The notes: generated from the letters alone by a model not told the origin. Shown: positions 33,630 through 43,349, numbered from the stretch's first letter. The stretch is DNA of 64,000 nucleotides from Pseudomonas guariconensis (GCF_900102675.1 NZ_FMYX01000009.1:1-64000), one strand, 5' to 3'. Numbers and translations are program-made.

Positions 33630-34955
33630 TCAGTGGAACTGCTCTTCCTCGGTCGAGCCGGTCAGGGCGGTTACCGACGAAGCGCCACCTTGAATCACGG
33701 TGGTCATGTCGTCGAAGTAGCCGGTGCCGACTTCCTGCTGGTGCGCCACGAAGGTATAGCCTTTGCTGGCGTCAGCGAACTCCTGCTCCTGCAGCTTGAC
33801 GTAGGCGGTCATGTCGTTGCGGGCGTAGTCGTGCGCCAAGTTGAACATGCCGTGCCACATGTTGTGGATGCCTGCCAGGGTGATGAACTGGTGCTTGTAG
33901 CCCATGGCCGACAGTTCGCGCTGGAACTTGGCGATGGTGGCGTCGTCCAGGTTCTTCTTCCAGTTGAAGGATGGCGAGCAGTTGTACGACAGGATCTGGT
34001 CCGGGTACTCCTTCTTGATCGCCTCGGCGAAGCGGCGAGCTTCTTCGAGGTCCGGCTTGGCGGTTTCACACCAGATCAGGTCGGCATACGGGGCATAGGC
34101 CAGGCCGCGGGCGATGGCTTGGTCGAGGCCGGCGCGGACTTTATAGAAGCCCTCACGCGTGCGCTCGCCGATCACGAACGGCTGGTCGTACGGGTCGCAA
34201 TCGCTGGTCAGCAGGTCAGCGGCGTTGGCGTCGGTACGGGCCAGGATGATGGTCGGTACGCCAGCGACGTCCGCAGCCAGGCGGGCAGCAACGAGTTTTT
34301 GCACGGCTTCCTGGGTTGGGACCAGTACCTTGCCACCCATGTGGCCGCATTTTTTCACCGAGGCCAGCTGGTCTTCGAAGTGAACCCCGGCTGCGCCTGC
34401 CTCGATCATGTTCTTCATCAGTTCGTAGGCGTTCAGCACGCCGCCGAAACCGGCTTCGGCGTCTGCCACGATCGGTGCGAAGTAGTCGATGTAGCCTTCG
34501 TCACCTGGGTTCTTGCCTGCTTTCCACTGGATCTGGTCGGCGCGGCGGAAGGCGTTGTTGATGCGCTTGACCACGGTCGGAACCGAATCGACCGGGTACA
34601 GCGACTGGTCAGGGTACATGGACTCGGCCGAGTTGTTGTCGGCGGCCACCTGCCAGCCAGACAGGTAGATGGCCTGGATGCCGGCCTTGACCTGCTGGAC
34701 TGCCTGGCCGCCGGTCAGGGCGCCCATGCAGTTGACGAAATCTTTTTCAGGGCGGAAGGACGGATGGGCACCTTCGGTGACCAGCTTCCACAGTTTCTCT
34801 GCACCCTGGCGAGCGAAGGTGTGCTCCGGCTGCAGGGAACCACGCAGGCGGACGACATCGGCGGCGGTATAGGTACGGGTCACGCCTTTCCAGCGCGGGT
34901 TCTCGGCCCAGTCTTTCTCAAGGGCTGCAATTTGCTGTTCGCGTGTCAGTGCCAT
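33630..34955 (-). CDS. aceA: Isocitrate lyase
   Basis: Isocitrate lyase splits isocitrate into glyoxylate and succinate, the first step of the glyoxylate shunt used on acetate and fatty acids. The 441-residue product has the catalytic loop KKCGHMGGK with the active Cys. Substrate and Mg-binding stretches are also visible (WQVAADNNSAESMYPDQSLYP, YIDYFAPIVADAEAGFGGVLNAYELMKNMIEAGAAGVHFEDQ, SYNCSPSFNW). ATG 34955 begins MALTREQQIAAL; an upstream frame adds only seven residues. It is monocistronic with its own terminator and what looks like a very long leader. Confidence 0.97.
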   Translation of the reverse strand: MALTREQQIAALEKDWAENPRWKGVTRTYTAADVVRLRGSLQPEHTFARQGAEKLWKLVTEGAHPSFRPEKDFVNCMGALTGGQAVQQVKAGIQAIYLSGWQVAADNNSAESMYPDQSLYPVDSVPTVVKRINNAFRRADQIQWKAGKNPGDEGYIDYFAPIVADAEAGFGGVLNAYELMKNMIEAGAAGVHFEDQLASVKKCGHMGGKVLVPTQEAVQKLVAARLAADVAGVPTIILARTDANAADLLTSDCDPYDQPFVIGERTREGFYKVRAGLDQAIARGLAYAPYADLIWCETAKPDLEEARRFAEAIKKEYPDQILSYNCSPSFNWKKNLDDATIAKFQRELSAMGYKHQFITLAGIHNMWHGMFNLAHDYARNDMTAYVKLQEQEFADASKGYTFVAHQQEVGTGYFDDMTTVIQGGASSVTALTGSTEEEQFH

Positions 34956-35443
34956 GGAAATAAAACCTCGTCGCATCAGTCTTTGAAGTAAGTGCTTGTG
35001 CTCTGCGGTTCAGAAGCCTGGCGGCTGTCCTGTCCGGCGGAAGGTGAGTGCGTACGAGGGAGGCTCGAAGGGGAAGAGGTGCAGGGCCGGGCGAGGTGTG
35101 GCGGCAGGTCGGCTCGTGGATGCCTTGCTGCGGTGCGACAGGACTGCCAGGTACTGCGGTGATGCGCTTCCGTCCCTCGGGACAACTTCTTCGTTGCAGT
35201 CACTATCCCGTCGAACCGCCTTGTGGGCCGTATAGACACGAGACGCCCCCAGGGGTAAGGAGGAGCGCGTCTCGAAGGCCCTTGCCAGGGCCTCTGATTA
35301 GCGGGAGCGAGGCCATCATGCCCTTGGAAAAAAGTACCTGTCAAATGTTTTGTAGTGGTTTTTTTCGCTTACTACATCTTTGGTCTAATGAGACTCTTCG
35401 GTCAGTTTCAAGGCCTTTGGTCGAGGCCTTGAATTGCCTGGGA
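34956..35443. promoter_or_regulatory. aceA upstream region with long candidate 5' leader
   Basis: About 490 bases without a gene. On the minus strand TTGACA (35344-35339) and CATGAT (35320-35315), 18 bases apart, form a plausible sigma-70 promoter that would give a leader of about 350 nt. Within it are the stems AGGCCCT/AGGGCCT (35276-35293) and CGAGACGC/GCGTCTCG (35239-35274). CAAGGCCT/AGGCCTTG (35409-35431) lies beyond the promoter, after the next gene's stop. Confidence 0.45.
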
Positions 35444-36178
35444 TCAGTCAAGAAGGTCGACTTTGACGCGTAATGTCATGTTTTCACCCCGTTGGGTGCT
35501 GTAGGTGTAGCTTGAGGCGCTACGTTCGGCTTGGCTCTGCTGATTGAACCCGGCCAGGGTGATCCACTCGCCGAGCTTGCCGGTGACGGTCGTGTCGGTG
35601 CTTTGAACTTTTACTACATCCTGACGTTCAAGGCTCATTCGGTCATTATTGGTGCTTATTTGCAGACGAACCGTATCGCCGCTCAGGCTCGGCGTGACAT
35701 AGAAACCCTGGGTGACATTGCGGTATTCAGTGTCGCTTTGAATGCGTCCGTAGCCGTCGGTGCTGGTACTGGTGATGGGAATGCTCTGACCGATCTGGAT
35801 CAACGCCGGCTGGCCTTCGCTGGCCTGGATCTGCTGCATCCCGCCCTCACGGTTGCTCGTGCCGTAATGGATGATGCGGGCGTTGCCACGGTTGTCCTGG
35901 AAGTTGCTGTCGTCGTTGTCGACGCTGATCAACAGGCGCTTGGGCGCAGTGTCGAGCTGTTGCAACAGTGCGCGCAGGTCATCGATGCGCTCGGGGCTGG
36001 CATTGACGATCAGCTTGTTCTCGAAGGTGCTGACCGTGCCGTCCTTGCCCAGGAATGACTGAGCGGTAGGCAGCATTTCGGCGCTGGTGCGATGTTGCAG
36101 TGGCAGCACCTCGGTGGCCGCCTGGGCGGTGAGGCTGATGGCCAACAGAAAAGACGTGATGAAGGGGCGTAGCGGCAT
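35444..36178 (-). CDS. Exported secretin-domain protein (GspD/PilQ-like C-domain, no gate)
   Basis: A 244-residue exported protein with signal peptide MPLRPFITSFLLAISLTAQA. It reads like the N3 and first secretin portion of type II/IV secretins: LVNASPERIDDLRALLQQLDTAPKRLLISVD, then GQSIPITSTSTDGYGRIQSDTEYRNVTQGFYVTPSLSGDTVRLQIST and a final GEWITLAGF stretch. It is far too short to make a pore, and no other secretion genes are nearby. ATG 36178 has GGAG nine bases away; ATG 36184 is an alternative. It is divergent from the subtilase gene, 180 bases apart. The role is unknown. Confidence 0.75.
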   Translation of the reverse strand: MPLRPFITSFLLAISLTAQAATEVLPLQHRTSAEMLPTAQSFLGKDGTVSTFENKLIVNASPERIDDLRALLQQLDTAPKRLLISVDNDDSNFQDNRGNARIIHYGTSNREGGMQQIQASEGQPALIQIGQSIPITSTSTDGYGRIQSDTEYRNVTQGFYVTPSLSGDTVRLQISTNNDRMSLERQDVVKVQSTDTTVTGKLGEWITLAGFNQQSQAERSASSYTYSTQRGENMTLRVKVDLLD

Positions 36179-36358
36179 GTCCATGATCTCCGCAGGTGGA
36201 ATGATCATGATGGCAAATTTGTCGCGCCTCTGCTGGGTCTGGATCACAGGCTGGGCAGCTCATGTTGCTTGCGGGCTTGCGAAGGCCCCGCAGCAGGCTG
36301 CCTGAACCTTTGACAGGGCCTGGCAGTCGCAGCACAAGAAGCCCAAAGGACTGCCCTG

Positions 36359-38086
36359 ATGCTGCGTTTGCTCGTCTTGTTGATTTGTCTGCCCTTGAGC
36401 GCGGCCGTGGCCGCACAGCAACCCTTGCGCATCCAGCAACTGCAACGTTGTGGCGATCTGCTGGGCGAAGGCCCGCAGCGATGGTGTCTGCGGGTCCAGG
36501 GGCTGGAGCAAGGCAAGCCTGCGGTGTGGCTCGGTGACCAGCCGTTGTCCGAAACGCATGTGGTGCGTCAGGGCGACACGCTCACATTGACCCTCGATCC
36601 GCCCCGCCAGCGCAGCGCCCCGTTGTGGCTCGAAGCCCGCGGCCAGAGGAGCAATCCGGTTTGGCTCACGCGCCAGCGCAGCCATGTGCTGGCCGCAGGG
36701 CCCGACGAAGTGGCGAAGAACATGGATGGCCTGACCACCTACCTGAACTTGGTCAGTGTATTGATCGAGGAACATCACGACGGTCTGCGTCAAGCGCAGC
36801 GCATCGCCGACAAATATGGCGCCCAGGTCGTCGGCGCGATTGCTCCGCTCAACGTCTATCAGTTGCGCTTGCCAGTCCATGACCTGGTGCAGCGGGACGC
36901 GATGATCCTGCGTATCGGCAGCGAAACCAGTGTGGATGCAGTGATCGTCGAGGAGTCCGCGCCCGAACGCGGCGAGGAAGGCGCTGTGCAAGTCGCCAAG
37001 CCGCCCATCGATCAGGCCCAGGAATGGGCTGCCAATCGCTTCATGGATGCCTTGTATTATTACCAGCGCCGTATCCCGGCCTCAAAGGTGCCCGTAAAGC
37101 CATTGCGGATCGGCGTGATCGAGCGGGCGGTGGACTTCGATGCTCCGGCATTCATGGCCTACCGCGGCGCTTGCGGTGCGGGCGAAACCTGTGTGTACGC
37201 CCGGGATGGCGACCAGGCGCAAAGCCATGGCACGCAGGTCACCGGGATTCTCGCCGGACGAGGCGGCGAGGGCGCGCCAGGCGGCTTTCTCACTGGGCTG
37301 GGCAAGGCCGCCCCGGGCTTCGAAGTGATCGTCGAGCGCAATGCCGATGCTGGAATCACTGCCAACATCGCCGCCTCGGTGAATCTGGTCGAGGATGGCG
37401 TGAGGGTGCTGAACTGGAGCTGGGGTATCCACCGCGTCGGGGCCAGGGACGTACGGGGCGATGAGGTGGACTCGCTGGTACGCTCAGGGCTCGCCATGAG
37501 CGGTTATGAAGAACTGCTAGAGGAATTCTTCCTGTGGTTGCGCAAGGCACATCCGGATGTGGTAGTGGTCAATTCGGCAGGCAACGGTGCTTCCTGGTCT
37601 GGAAGGGATGAATATCGCCTGCCGTCGTCATTCATCACCGATCAGTTGCTGGTGGTCGGCGGCCACCAACGCAGCGACCAAGCCGTTGCGCTCGAAAGCC
37701 CGACCCACGTGACCAAGCGGCGCAGCTCCAATGTCGACATGCGTGTGGATATCAGTGCTGCTGCCTGCATCCGTCCTGCGCCGCAAGGCAGGGTCCATTG
37801 CGGTACCTCCTATGCGACCCCGCTGGTCACTGCCACAGTGGCTGCCATGCTGTCGATCAACCCACAGCTGACCCCCGACCAGGTGCGCATGCTGCTGCGC
37901 CGCAGTGCGCTGACCTTGGGCCCGCAGCAGGATTTCGAAGCCATGGACGCCGAAGACCTGACCGCGCCAATCCTGCCTTCCGAACGCAATGGCCAGTTGC
38001 AGCATCCGGATTTGGGGCGTTCGGCGCGTCTGGACATGCTGCGGGCACTGGACCTGGCGGTACAGAGTCGCGAGCGCGTGCGCTGA
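36359..38086 (+). CDS. Exported S8 (subtilisin-like) serine protease with Glu for catalytic Asp
   Basis: A 575-residue exported protein with signal peptide MLRLLVLLICLPLSAAVAAQ and an N-terminal region of about 220 residues before a subtilase domain. His290 in SHGTQVTGILAG, the oxyanion Asn409 in NSAGNGAS and nucleophile Ser484 in CGTSYATPLV are all present. The Asp motif reads RIGVIERAVDFDAP, with Glu255 where the family has Asp. Ser-His-Glu triads are rare, so activity may be altered. Residues 55-110 look like a beta-rich prodomain. It stands alone, divergent from the secretin-domain gene, and may be a regulatory or pseudo-protease. Confidence 0.85.
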   Translation: MLRLLVLLICLPLSAAVAAQQPLRIQQLQRCGDLLGEGPQRWCLRVQGLEQGKPAVWLGDQPLSETHVVRQGDTLTLTLDPPRQRSAPLWLEARGQRSNPVWLTRQRSHVLAAGPDEVAKNMDGLTTYLNLVSVLIEEHHDGLRQAQRIADKYGAQVVGAIAPLNVYQLRLPVHDLVQRDAMILRIGSETSVDAVIVEESAPERGEEGAVQVAKPPIDQAQEWAANRFMDALYYYQRRIPASKVPVKPLRIGVIERAVDFDAPAFMAYRGACGAGETCVYARDGDQAQSHGTQVTGILAGRGGEGAPGGFLTGLGKAAPGFEVIVERNADAGITANIAASVNLVEDGVRVLNWSWGIHRVGARDVRGDEVDSLVRSGLAMSGYEELLEEFFLWLRKAHPDVVVVNSAGNGASWSGRDEYRLPSSFITDQLLVVGGHQRSDQAVALESPTHVTKRRSSNVDMRVDISAAACIRPAPQGRVHCGTSYATPLVTATVAAMLSINPQLTPDQVRMLLRRSALTLGPQQDFEAMDAEDLTAPILPSERNGQLQHPDLGRSARLDMLRALDLAVQSRERVR

Positions 38087-38186
38087 GCTGCCGATCGGTG
38101 GTCGCTATCGGACAAATCTCGTAACATCGCGCCCCTCGATTTTTCATCCCGGTCGCTTCTGCATCCGGACACGACACAGGAACCCC

Positions 38187-39629
38187 ATGAAACCCGCCCG
38201 ACTTCGCGCCGACGTGCTCGCTGGCCTGACCACGTCTTTCGCCCTGGTGCCTGAATGTATTGCCTTCGCCCTGGTGGCACACCTCAACCCCCTCATGGGC
38301 CTGTACGGTGCTTTCATCATCTGTACCCTGACCGCGCTGTTCGGTGGGCGCCCCGGGATGATCTCCGGTGCCGCAGGCTCCATGGCGGTGGTGATCGTCG
38401 CCCTGGTGGTGCAGCACGGTGCCCAGTATCTATTGGCTACGGTGCTACTCGGTGGGGGTGTGATGATCCTGTTTGGCGTACTGCGCCTGGGCAAACTGGT
38501 GCGCCTGGTGCCGTATCCGGTGATGCTCGGGTTCGTCAATGGCCTGGCGATCGTCATTGCCCTGGCCCAGTTGGAGCACTTCAAGGACGGCGAGCACTGG
38601 CTCAGCGGCTCACCGCTGTACCTGATGGTCGGCCTGGTGGCGCTGACCATGCTGGTGGTCTACGTGCTGCCGCGCCTGACCCGCGCCGTGCCTCCGGCGC
38701 TGGTCGCGATTCTTGGTGTCGGTCTGCTGGTCTATCTGCTTGGTTTGCCGACCCGCACGTTGGGCGACATGGCGCACATCGCCGGCGGTCTGCCACGACT
38801 GGCCCTGCCAGAGGTGCCGTGGAACCTTGAGACGTTGAAGATCATCGCGCCCTACGCCGTGTTGATGGCAATGGTCGGCCTGCTGGAAACCCTGTTGACC
38901 TTGAACCTCACCGATGAGATCACCGAAAGCCGTGGCTACCCCGATCGCGAATGCGTGGCGCTCGGGGCGGCCAACATGGTCTCGGGGCTATGTGGCGGCA
39001 TGGGTGGCTGCGCGATGATCGGCCAGACCGTGATCAACCTCAGCTCCAATGGCCGCGGCCGGCTGTCGGGCGTGGTGGCGGGCGGGATGATCCTGCTGTT
39101 CGTGTTGTTCCTCTCGCCGCTGATCGAGCGTATCCCGCTGGCGGCGTTGGTTGGCGTGATGTTCGTGGTCGCCCAGCAGACCTTCGCCTGGGCATCGCTT
39201 CGAGTGTTGCGCAAGGTGCCGGTCAGCGACGTGCTGGCAATCATCGCAGTGACGGTGGTGACGGTATTGACTGACCTTGCGACTGCCGTGCTGTTCGGCA
39301 TCGTCATCGCCGCGATCAACTTTGCCTGGCAGCACGCCCGCGAACTCTATGCCGACAGCCATCTGGACGAGGCGGGCGGCAAGGTCTATCAAGTGCACGG
39401 CACGCTGTTCTTCGCCTCGACCACGCCGTTTCTCGATCAGTTCGACCCGGCGCAGGATCCAGCCAGCGTTACCCTGGACTGTAAGCACCTGAGCTTTGTC
39501 GACTACTCGGCGATCGCGGCGTTGAAGACCCTGCGCGAACGCTATGCCAAGGCTGGCAAGCACCTGCGCGTGGTGCACCTGTCGGAGCGCTGCAAGAAGC
39601 TGCTCAAGCGGGCAGGGGAGCAGCATTGA
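38187..39629 (+). CDS. SulP-family inorganic anion transporter
   Basis: A 480-residue inner-membrane transporter of the SulP/SLC26 family. It has about ten to twelve helices (LRADVLAGLTTSFALVPECIAFALVAHLNPLMGLYGAF) and a C-terminal STAS domain (about 385-480; VYQVHGTLFFASTTPFLDQF, CKHLSFVDYSAIAAL). The STAS domain regulates transport in this family. The sequence does not distinguish sulfate, bicarbonate or other anions, and no carbonic anhydrase or sulfate assimilation gene lies next to it. ATG 38187 has AGGA six bases upstream; the longer frame begins inside the subtilase gene. Confidence 0.92.
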   Translation: MKPARLRADVLAGLTTSFALVPECIAFALVAHLNPLMGLYGAFIICTLTALFGGRPGMISGAAGSMAVVIVALVVQHGAQYLLATVLLGGGVMILFGVLRLGKLVRLVPYPVMLGFVNGLAIVIALAQLEHFKDGEHWLSGSPLYLMVGLVALTMLVVYVLPRLTRAVPPALVAILGVGLLVYLLGLPTRTLGDMAHIAGGLPRLALPEVPWNLETLKIIAPYAVLMAMVGLLETLLTLNLTDEITESRGYPDRECVALGAANMVSGLCGGMGGCAMIGQTVINLSSNGRGRLSGVVAGGMILLFVLFLSPLIERIPLAALVGVMFVVAQQTFAWASLRVLRKVPVSDVLAIIAVTVVTVLTDLATAVLFGIVIAAINFAWQHARELYADSHLDEAGGKVYQVHGTLFFASTTPFLDQFDPAQDPASVTLDCKHLSFVDYSAIAALKTLRERYAKAGKHLRVVHLSERCKKLLKRAGEQH

Positions 39630-39653
39630 GCAGGGCTTTTGCCCGCATCGGCC

Positions 39654-39677
39654 CCTTCGCGGGTGAGCCCGCGAAGG
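39654..39677. repeat. REP-type palindrome
   Basis: CCTTCGCGGG-TGAG-CCCGCGAAGG is the core of the P. putida-type REP element, a perfect ten-pair stem. It lies between the convergent SulP and EF-G genes and may end or stabilise their transcripts. Confidence 0.75.
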
Positions 39678-39704
39678 TGTCTGGCCACTTGCCGCTACAG
39701 CGGA

Positions 39705-41816
39705 TTACTCCCCTTTGCTCTTCTTGACGATGCTGTCGGCGATGCTTGCCGGCGCCTCTGCATACTTGGTGAATTCCATCGAGTAGCTGGCCCGGCCCTG
39801 GGTCATCGAACGCATGTCGGTGGAATAGCCAAACATCTCGCCCAATGGCACTTCGGCACGGATCACCTTGCCGGCGGGGCTGTCCTCCGAGCCTTGGATC
39901 ATGCCGCGCCGACGGCTCAGATCGCCCATGATGTCGCCCAGGTATTCCTCGGGCGTGACCACCTCGACCTTCATCACCGGCTCCAGCAGCACGGCACCGC
40001 CTTTCTGGGCCAGTTGCTTGGTGGCCATGGACGCGGCAATCTTGTAGGCCATCTCGTTGGAGTCCACGTCGTGGTACGAGCCGTCGTACACCGCGGCCTT
40101 GAGGCTGATCAGCGGGTAACCGGCCAGCACGCCATTTTGCATCTGCTCCTCGATGCCTTTCTGGATGGCGGGAATGTACTCGCGTGGCACCACGCCGCCG
40201 ACGATCTCGTTGATGAATTCAAGGCCTTCCTTGCCATCGTCGCCCGGTGCAAAACGGATCCAGCAATGGCCATACTGGCCGCGTCCACCGGACTGGCGGA
40301 TGAAGCGCCCCTCGATTTCGCAGGTGTTGCGGATCTTCTCGCGATAGGCCACCTGCGGCTTGCCGATATTGGCCTCGACGTTGAACTCGCGGCGCATGCG
40401 ATCGACGATGATGTCCAGGTGCAGCTCACCCATGCCTGAGATGATCGTCTGGCCGGTCTCCTCGTCGGTCTTGACCCGGAACGAGGGGTCCTCCTGGGCC
40501 AGCTTGCCCAAGGCAATGCCCATTTTTTCCTGGTCGGCTTTGGTCTTGGGCTCAACGGCCACGGAAATCACCGGGTCGGGGAAATCCATGCGCTCGAGGA
40601 TGATCGGCTTGTTCATGTCGCACAGGGTGTCGCCGGTGGTGACATCCTTCATGCCGATCAGTGCGGCGATGTCGCCGGCGCAGACATTCTTGATCTCGGC
40701 GCGCTGGTTGGCGTGCATCTGCACCATGCGTCCGACCCGTTCCTTCTTGCCCTTGACCGAGTTGAGCACGGCGTCGCCGGAACTGAGCACGCCAGAGTAG
40801 ACGCGCGCGAACGTCAAGGTGCCCACGAACGGATCGGTGGCGATCTTGAAGGCCAAGGCCGAGAACGGTTCGTTGTCGTCGGCGTGGCGCTCCAGGTGCT
40901 TTTCCTCGTCATCTGGGTCGACGCCCTTGATCGAGGGAATCTCGCTGGGGGCGGGCAGGTAGTCGATCACGGCATCGAGCATCAGAGGCACGCCTTTGTT
41001 CTTGAAGGACGAGCCGAGGATGGTCGGCACGATCTCGTTGGCCAAGGTGCGTTGGCGCAGCCCGGCCTTGATCTCGTCAACGCTCAGCGCTTCACCCTCG
41101 AGAAACTTCATCGTCAGCTCGTCATTGGCTTCGGCGGCGGCTTCGACCATGTGCGCGCGCCATTCATCGGCCAGCGCGCGCAGCTCAGCGGGAATCTCCT
41201 CTTCGCGATAGCTGGTGCCCTGGTCGGCGTCGTTCCAGTAGATGGCTTTCATCTTCACCAGGTCGATCTGCCCGGCGAAGTGCTCCTCGCTGCCGATGGC
41301 CAGCTGGATCGGTACCGGGTGGTGGCCCAGGCGCTGGTGGATCTGCTTGACCACCCGCAGGAAATCCGCGCCCTGGCGGTCCATCTTGTTGATGTAGGCC
41401 AGGCGCGGCACATGGTACTTGTTGGCCTGGCGCCAGACTGTCTCGGACTGCGGCTCGACGCCGTCGGCGCCGCTGAACACCACCACCGCGCCGTCGAGCA
41501 CGCGCAGCGAGCGCTCCACCTCGATGGTGAAATCGACGTGGCCGGGGGTGTCGATGATGTTGAACCGGTACTTGTCGGCAAACTGCTTGGTCGAGCCTTG
41601 CCAGAACGCCGTGGTCGCCGCCGAGGTGATGGTGATGCCGCGCTCCTGCTCCTGGGCCATCCAGTCCATGGTGGCGGCGCCGTCATGAACTTCGCCCATT
41701 TTATGGTTGACCCCGGTGTAGAACAGGATGCGTTCGGTGGTGGTGGTCTTGCCGGCGTCGACGTGGGCGACGATGCCGATGTTGCGGTACAGCTCGATGG
41801 GAGTCGTGCGGGCCAT
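39705..41816 (-). CDS. fusA: Elongation factor G, second type
   Basis: A 703-residue translational GTPase of the EF-G family with G1 AHVDAGKTTTTERILFYTG, G3 DTPGHVDFT, G4 NKMD, and domains II-V. It acts in translocation or ribosome recycling. The usual fusA sits in the str operon with rpsL, rpsG and tuf; this lone copy away from them is the paralogue called fusB in P. putida. The split of tasks between the copies is not known from sequence. ATG 41816 has AGGTGA nine bases upstream. It is convergent with the SulP gene over a REP. Confidence 0.93.
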   Translation of the reverse strand: MARTTPIELYRNIGIVAHVDAGKTTTTERILFYTGVNHKMGEVHDGAATMDWMAQEQERGITITSAATTAFWQGSTKQFADKYRFNIIDTPGHVDFTIEVERSLRVLDGAVVVFSGADGVEPQSETVWRQANKYHVPRLAYINKMDRQGADFLRVVKQIHQRLGHHPVPIQLAIGSEEHFAGQIDLVKMKAIYWNDADQGTSYREEEIPAELRALADEWRAHMVEAAAEANDELTMKFLEGEALSVDEIKAGLRQRTLANEIVPTILGSSFKNKGVPLMLDAVIDYLPAPSEIPSIKGVDPDDEEKHLERHADDNEPFSALAFKIATDPFVGTLTFARVYSGVLSSGDAVLNSVKGKKERVGRMVQMHANQRAEIKNVCAGDIAALIGMKDVTTGDTLCDMNKPIILERMDFPDPVISVAVEPKTKADQEKMGIALGKLAQEDPSFRVKTDEETGQTIISGMGELHLDIIVDRMRREFNVEANIGKPQVAYREKIRNTCEIEGRFIRQSGGRGQYGHCWIRFAPGDDGKEGLEFINEIVGGVVPREYIPAIQKGIEEQMQNGVLAGYPLISLKAAVYDGSYHDVDSNEMAYKIAASMATKQLAQKGGAVLLEPVMKVEVVTPEEYLGDIMGDLSRRRGMIQGSEDSPAGKVIRAEVPLGEMFGYSTDMRSMTQGRASYSMEFTKYAEAPASIADSIVKKSKGE

Positions 41817-41965
41817 GGTCATTCACCTGTGGGTGAGCGGGTTCTCCCAAGGTAGCAGACGATGGCGCTGCTGATGGGGCCCAGGCCAAGTATCCGACGG
41901 TTGCCAAGGGGGGCTGATGTGCCGCCTAATCCAGGCCCTGCCTAATGATCTGCCTGGAGTCGCCC

Positions 41966-43327
41966 ATGGCCCTCGAAGTTCCGCTGCAGACCTGGTGCCA
42001 GCAGCACCCGTTGATCGCCGACCTGGTGCGCCACGCCCCGGTCACTTGGTTCAATCCTGGCGTCGCACCGAGTGCCCAGGCGTTGGGCGATGTACCGCTG
42101 GGGGCAGGCGATATCGCCGAGGCCAGCGCACGGTTGACGCGTTTTGCACCGTTCATCGCCTCGGCCTTCCCGCAGACCCAAGCCGCCGGTGGGTTGATCG
42201 AATCGCCACTGTTGCCTTTGCCCGGCCTGCAGGCTGCCTTGTGCGATGAGCTCGACATCGCGCCGCTCGGCACGCTGTGGCTCAAGGCAGACAACCTGCT
42301 GCCAATCTCAGGCTCGATCAAGGCCCGTGGCGGTATCTATGAAGTGCTCAAGCACGCCGAGGGTCTGGCCTTGGTCGGCGGCCTGCTCAAGCCTGGAGAT
42401 GATTACGCAACGCTCGACAGCGAGGCGGCACGGGTCTTCTTCAGCCAGTACAGCATCGCCGTCGGCTCGACCGGCAACCTGGGGTTGTCCATCGGCGTCA
42501 TGGGGGCGCGCCTGGGGTTGCGCACGACGGTCCACATGTCCGCCGATGCCCGTCAATGGAAGAAGGATCGCTTGCGGGCCTGTGGTGTCGAGGTGCGCGA
42601 ATACGACGCCGATTACGGCGTCGCGGTCGAGCAGGGGCGGCGCGAAGCCGATGCCGATCCCCAATGTCACTTCGTCGATGACGAAAATTCCACCGACCTG
42701 TTCCTGGGCTATGCCGTGGCGGCCGAACGCTTGCGCGGGCAGTTGCAGGCGGCGGGCATCGTCGTCGATGCCGAGCATCCGCTGTTCGTCTATTTGCCCT
42801 GTGGCGTGGGCGGTGGTCCAGGGGGCGTGGCCTTTGGCTTGAAGCAGGCGTTCGGCGATGCGGTGCACTGCCTGTTCGCCGAGCCCAGCCACTCGCCGTG
42901 CATGCTGTTGGGGGTGTACACCGGTTTGCATGAGCAGGTGTCGGTCTATGACTTTGGTCTGGACAACCATACCGCCGCCGACGGGCTCGCGGTCGGCAGG
43001 CCTTCAGGGTTTGTCGGGCGTGCCATGCAGCGCCTGATCGACGGTTACTACACCGTCAGCGATGCCGAATTGTTCCGCTTGCTGGCGCTGGTGGAGAAGC
43101 TAGAAGGGCTGGCATTGGAGCCTTCGGCGCTGGCGGGCGTGCCGGGCATGGGCCGGGTGTTGCAGGAAAACCAAGGCTATCGTCAGCGTCTGGGCCTGGA
43201 TGAGCGGCGCATGGCCAATGCCACCCACCTAGTCTGGGCGACGGGCGGCAGCATGGTGCCGCGTGAGGAGATGGACGCTTACCTGGAAAAAGGCCGTGCC
43301 ATCGTGCATGGCCGCCAGGGGCGCTAA
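41966..43327 (+). CDS. dsdA: D-serine dehydratase
   Basis: A PLP enzyme that deaminates D-serine to pyruvate and ammonia. The 453-residue protein has the PLP lysine in SGSIKARGGIYEVLKHAE, the Gly-rich phosphate loop in VGSTGNLGLSIGVMGARLG and PCGVGGGPGGVAFGLK. Length and motifs fit the monomeric E. coli DsdA type. ATG 41966 has GGAG six bases upstream. There is no dsdC or dsdX neighbour, so it is a lone catabolic or detoxifying gene here. Confidence 0.95.
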   Translation: MALEVPLQTWCQQHPLIADLVRHAPVTWFNPGVAPSAQALGDVPLGAGDIAEASARLTRFAPFIASAFPQTQAAGGLIESPLLPLPGLQAALCDELDIAPLGTLWLKADNLLPISGSIKARGGIYEVLKHAEGLALVGGLLKPGDDYATLDSEAARVFFSQYSIAVGSTGNLGLSIGVMGARLGLRTTVHMSADARQWKKDRLRACGVEVREYDADYGVAVEQGRREADADPQCHFVDDENSTDLFLGYAVAAERLRGQLQAAGIVVDAEHPLFVYLPCGVGGGPGGVAFGLKQAFGDAVHCLFAEPSHSPCMLLGVYTGLHEQVSVYDFGLDNHTAADGLAVGRPSGFVGRAMQRLIDGYYTVSDAELFRLLALVEKLEGLALEPSALAGVPGMGRVLQENQGYRQRLGLDERRMANATHLVWATGGSMVPREEMDAYLEKGRAIVHGRQGR

Positions 43328-43349
43328 GCCCGGCGGCCAAGCGCCCGGG

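Noticed and set aside
34976..35344. 122-codon frame upstream of aceA
   Set aside because: It covers the presumed aceA leader and has Ser/Arg/Pro-rich shadow composition.
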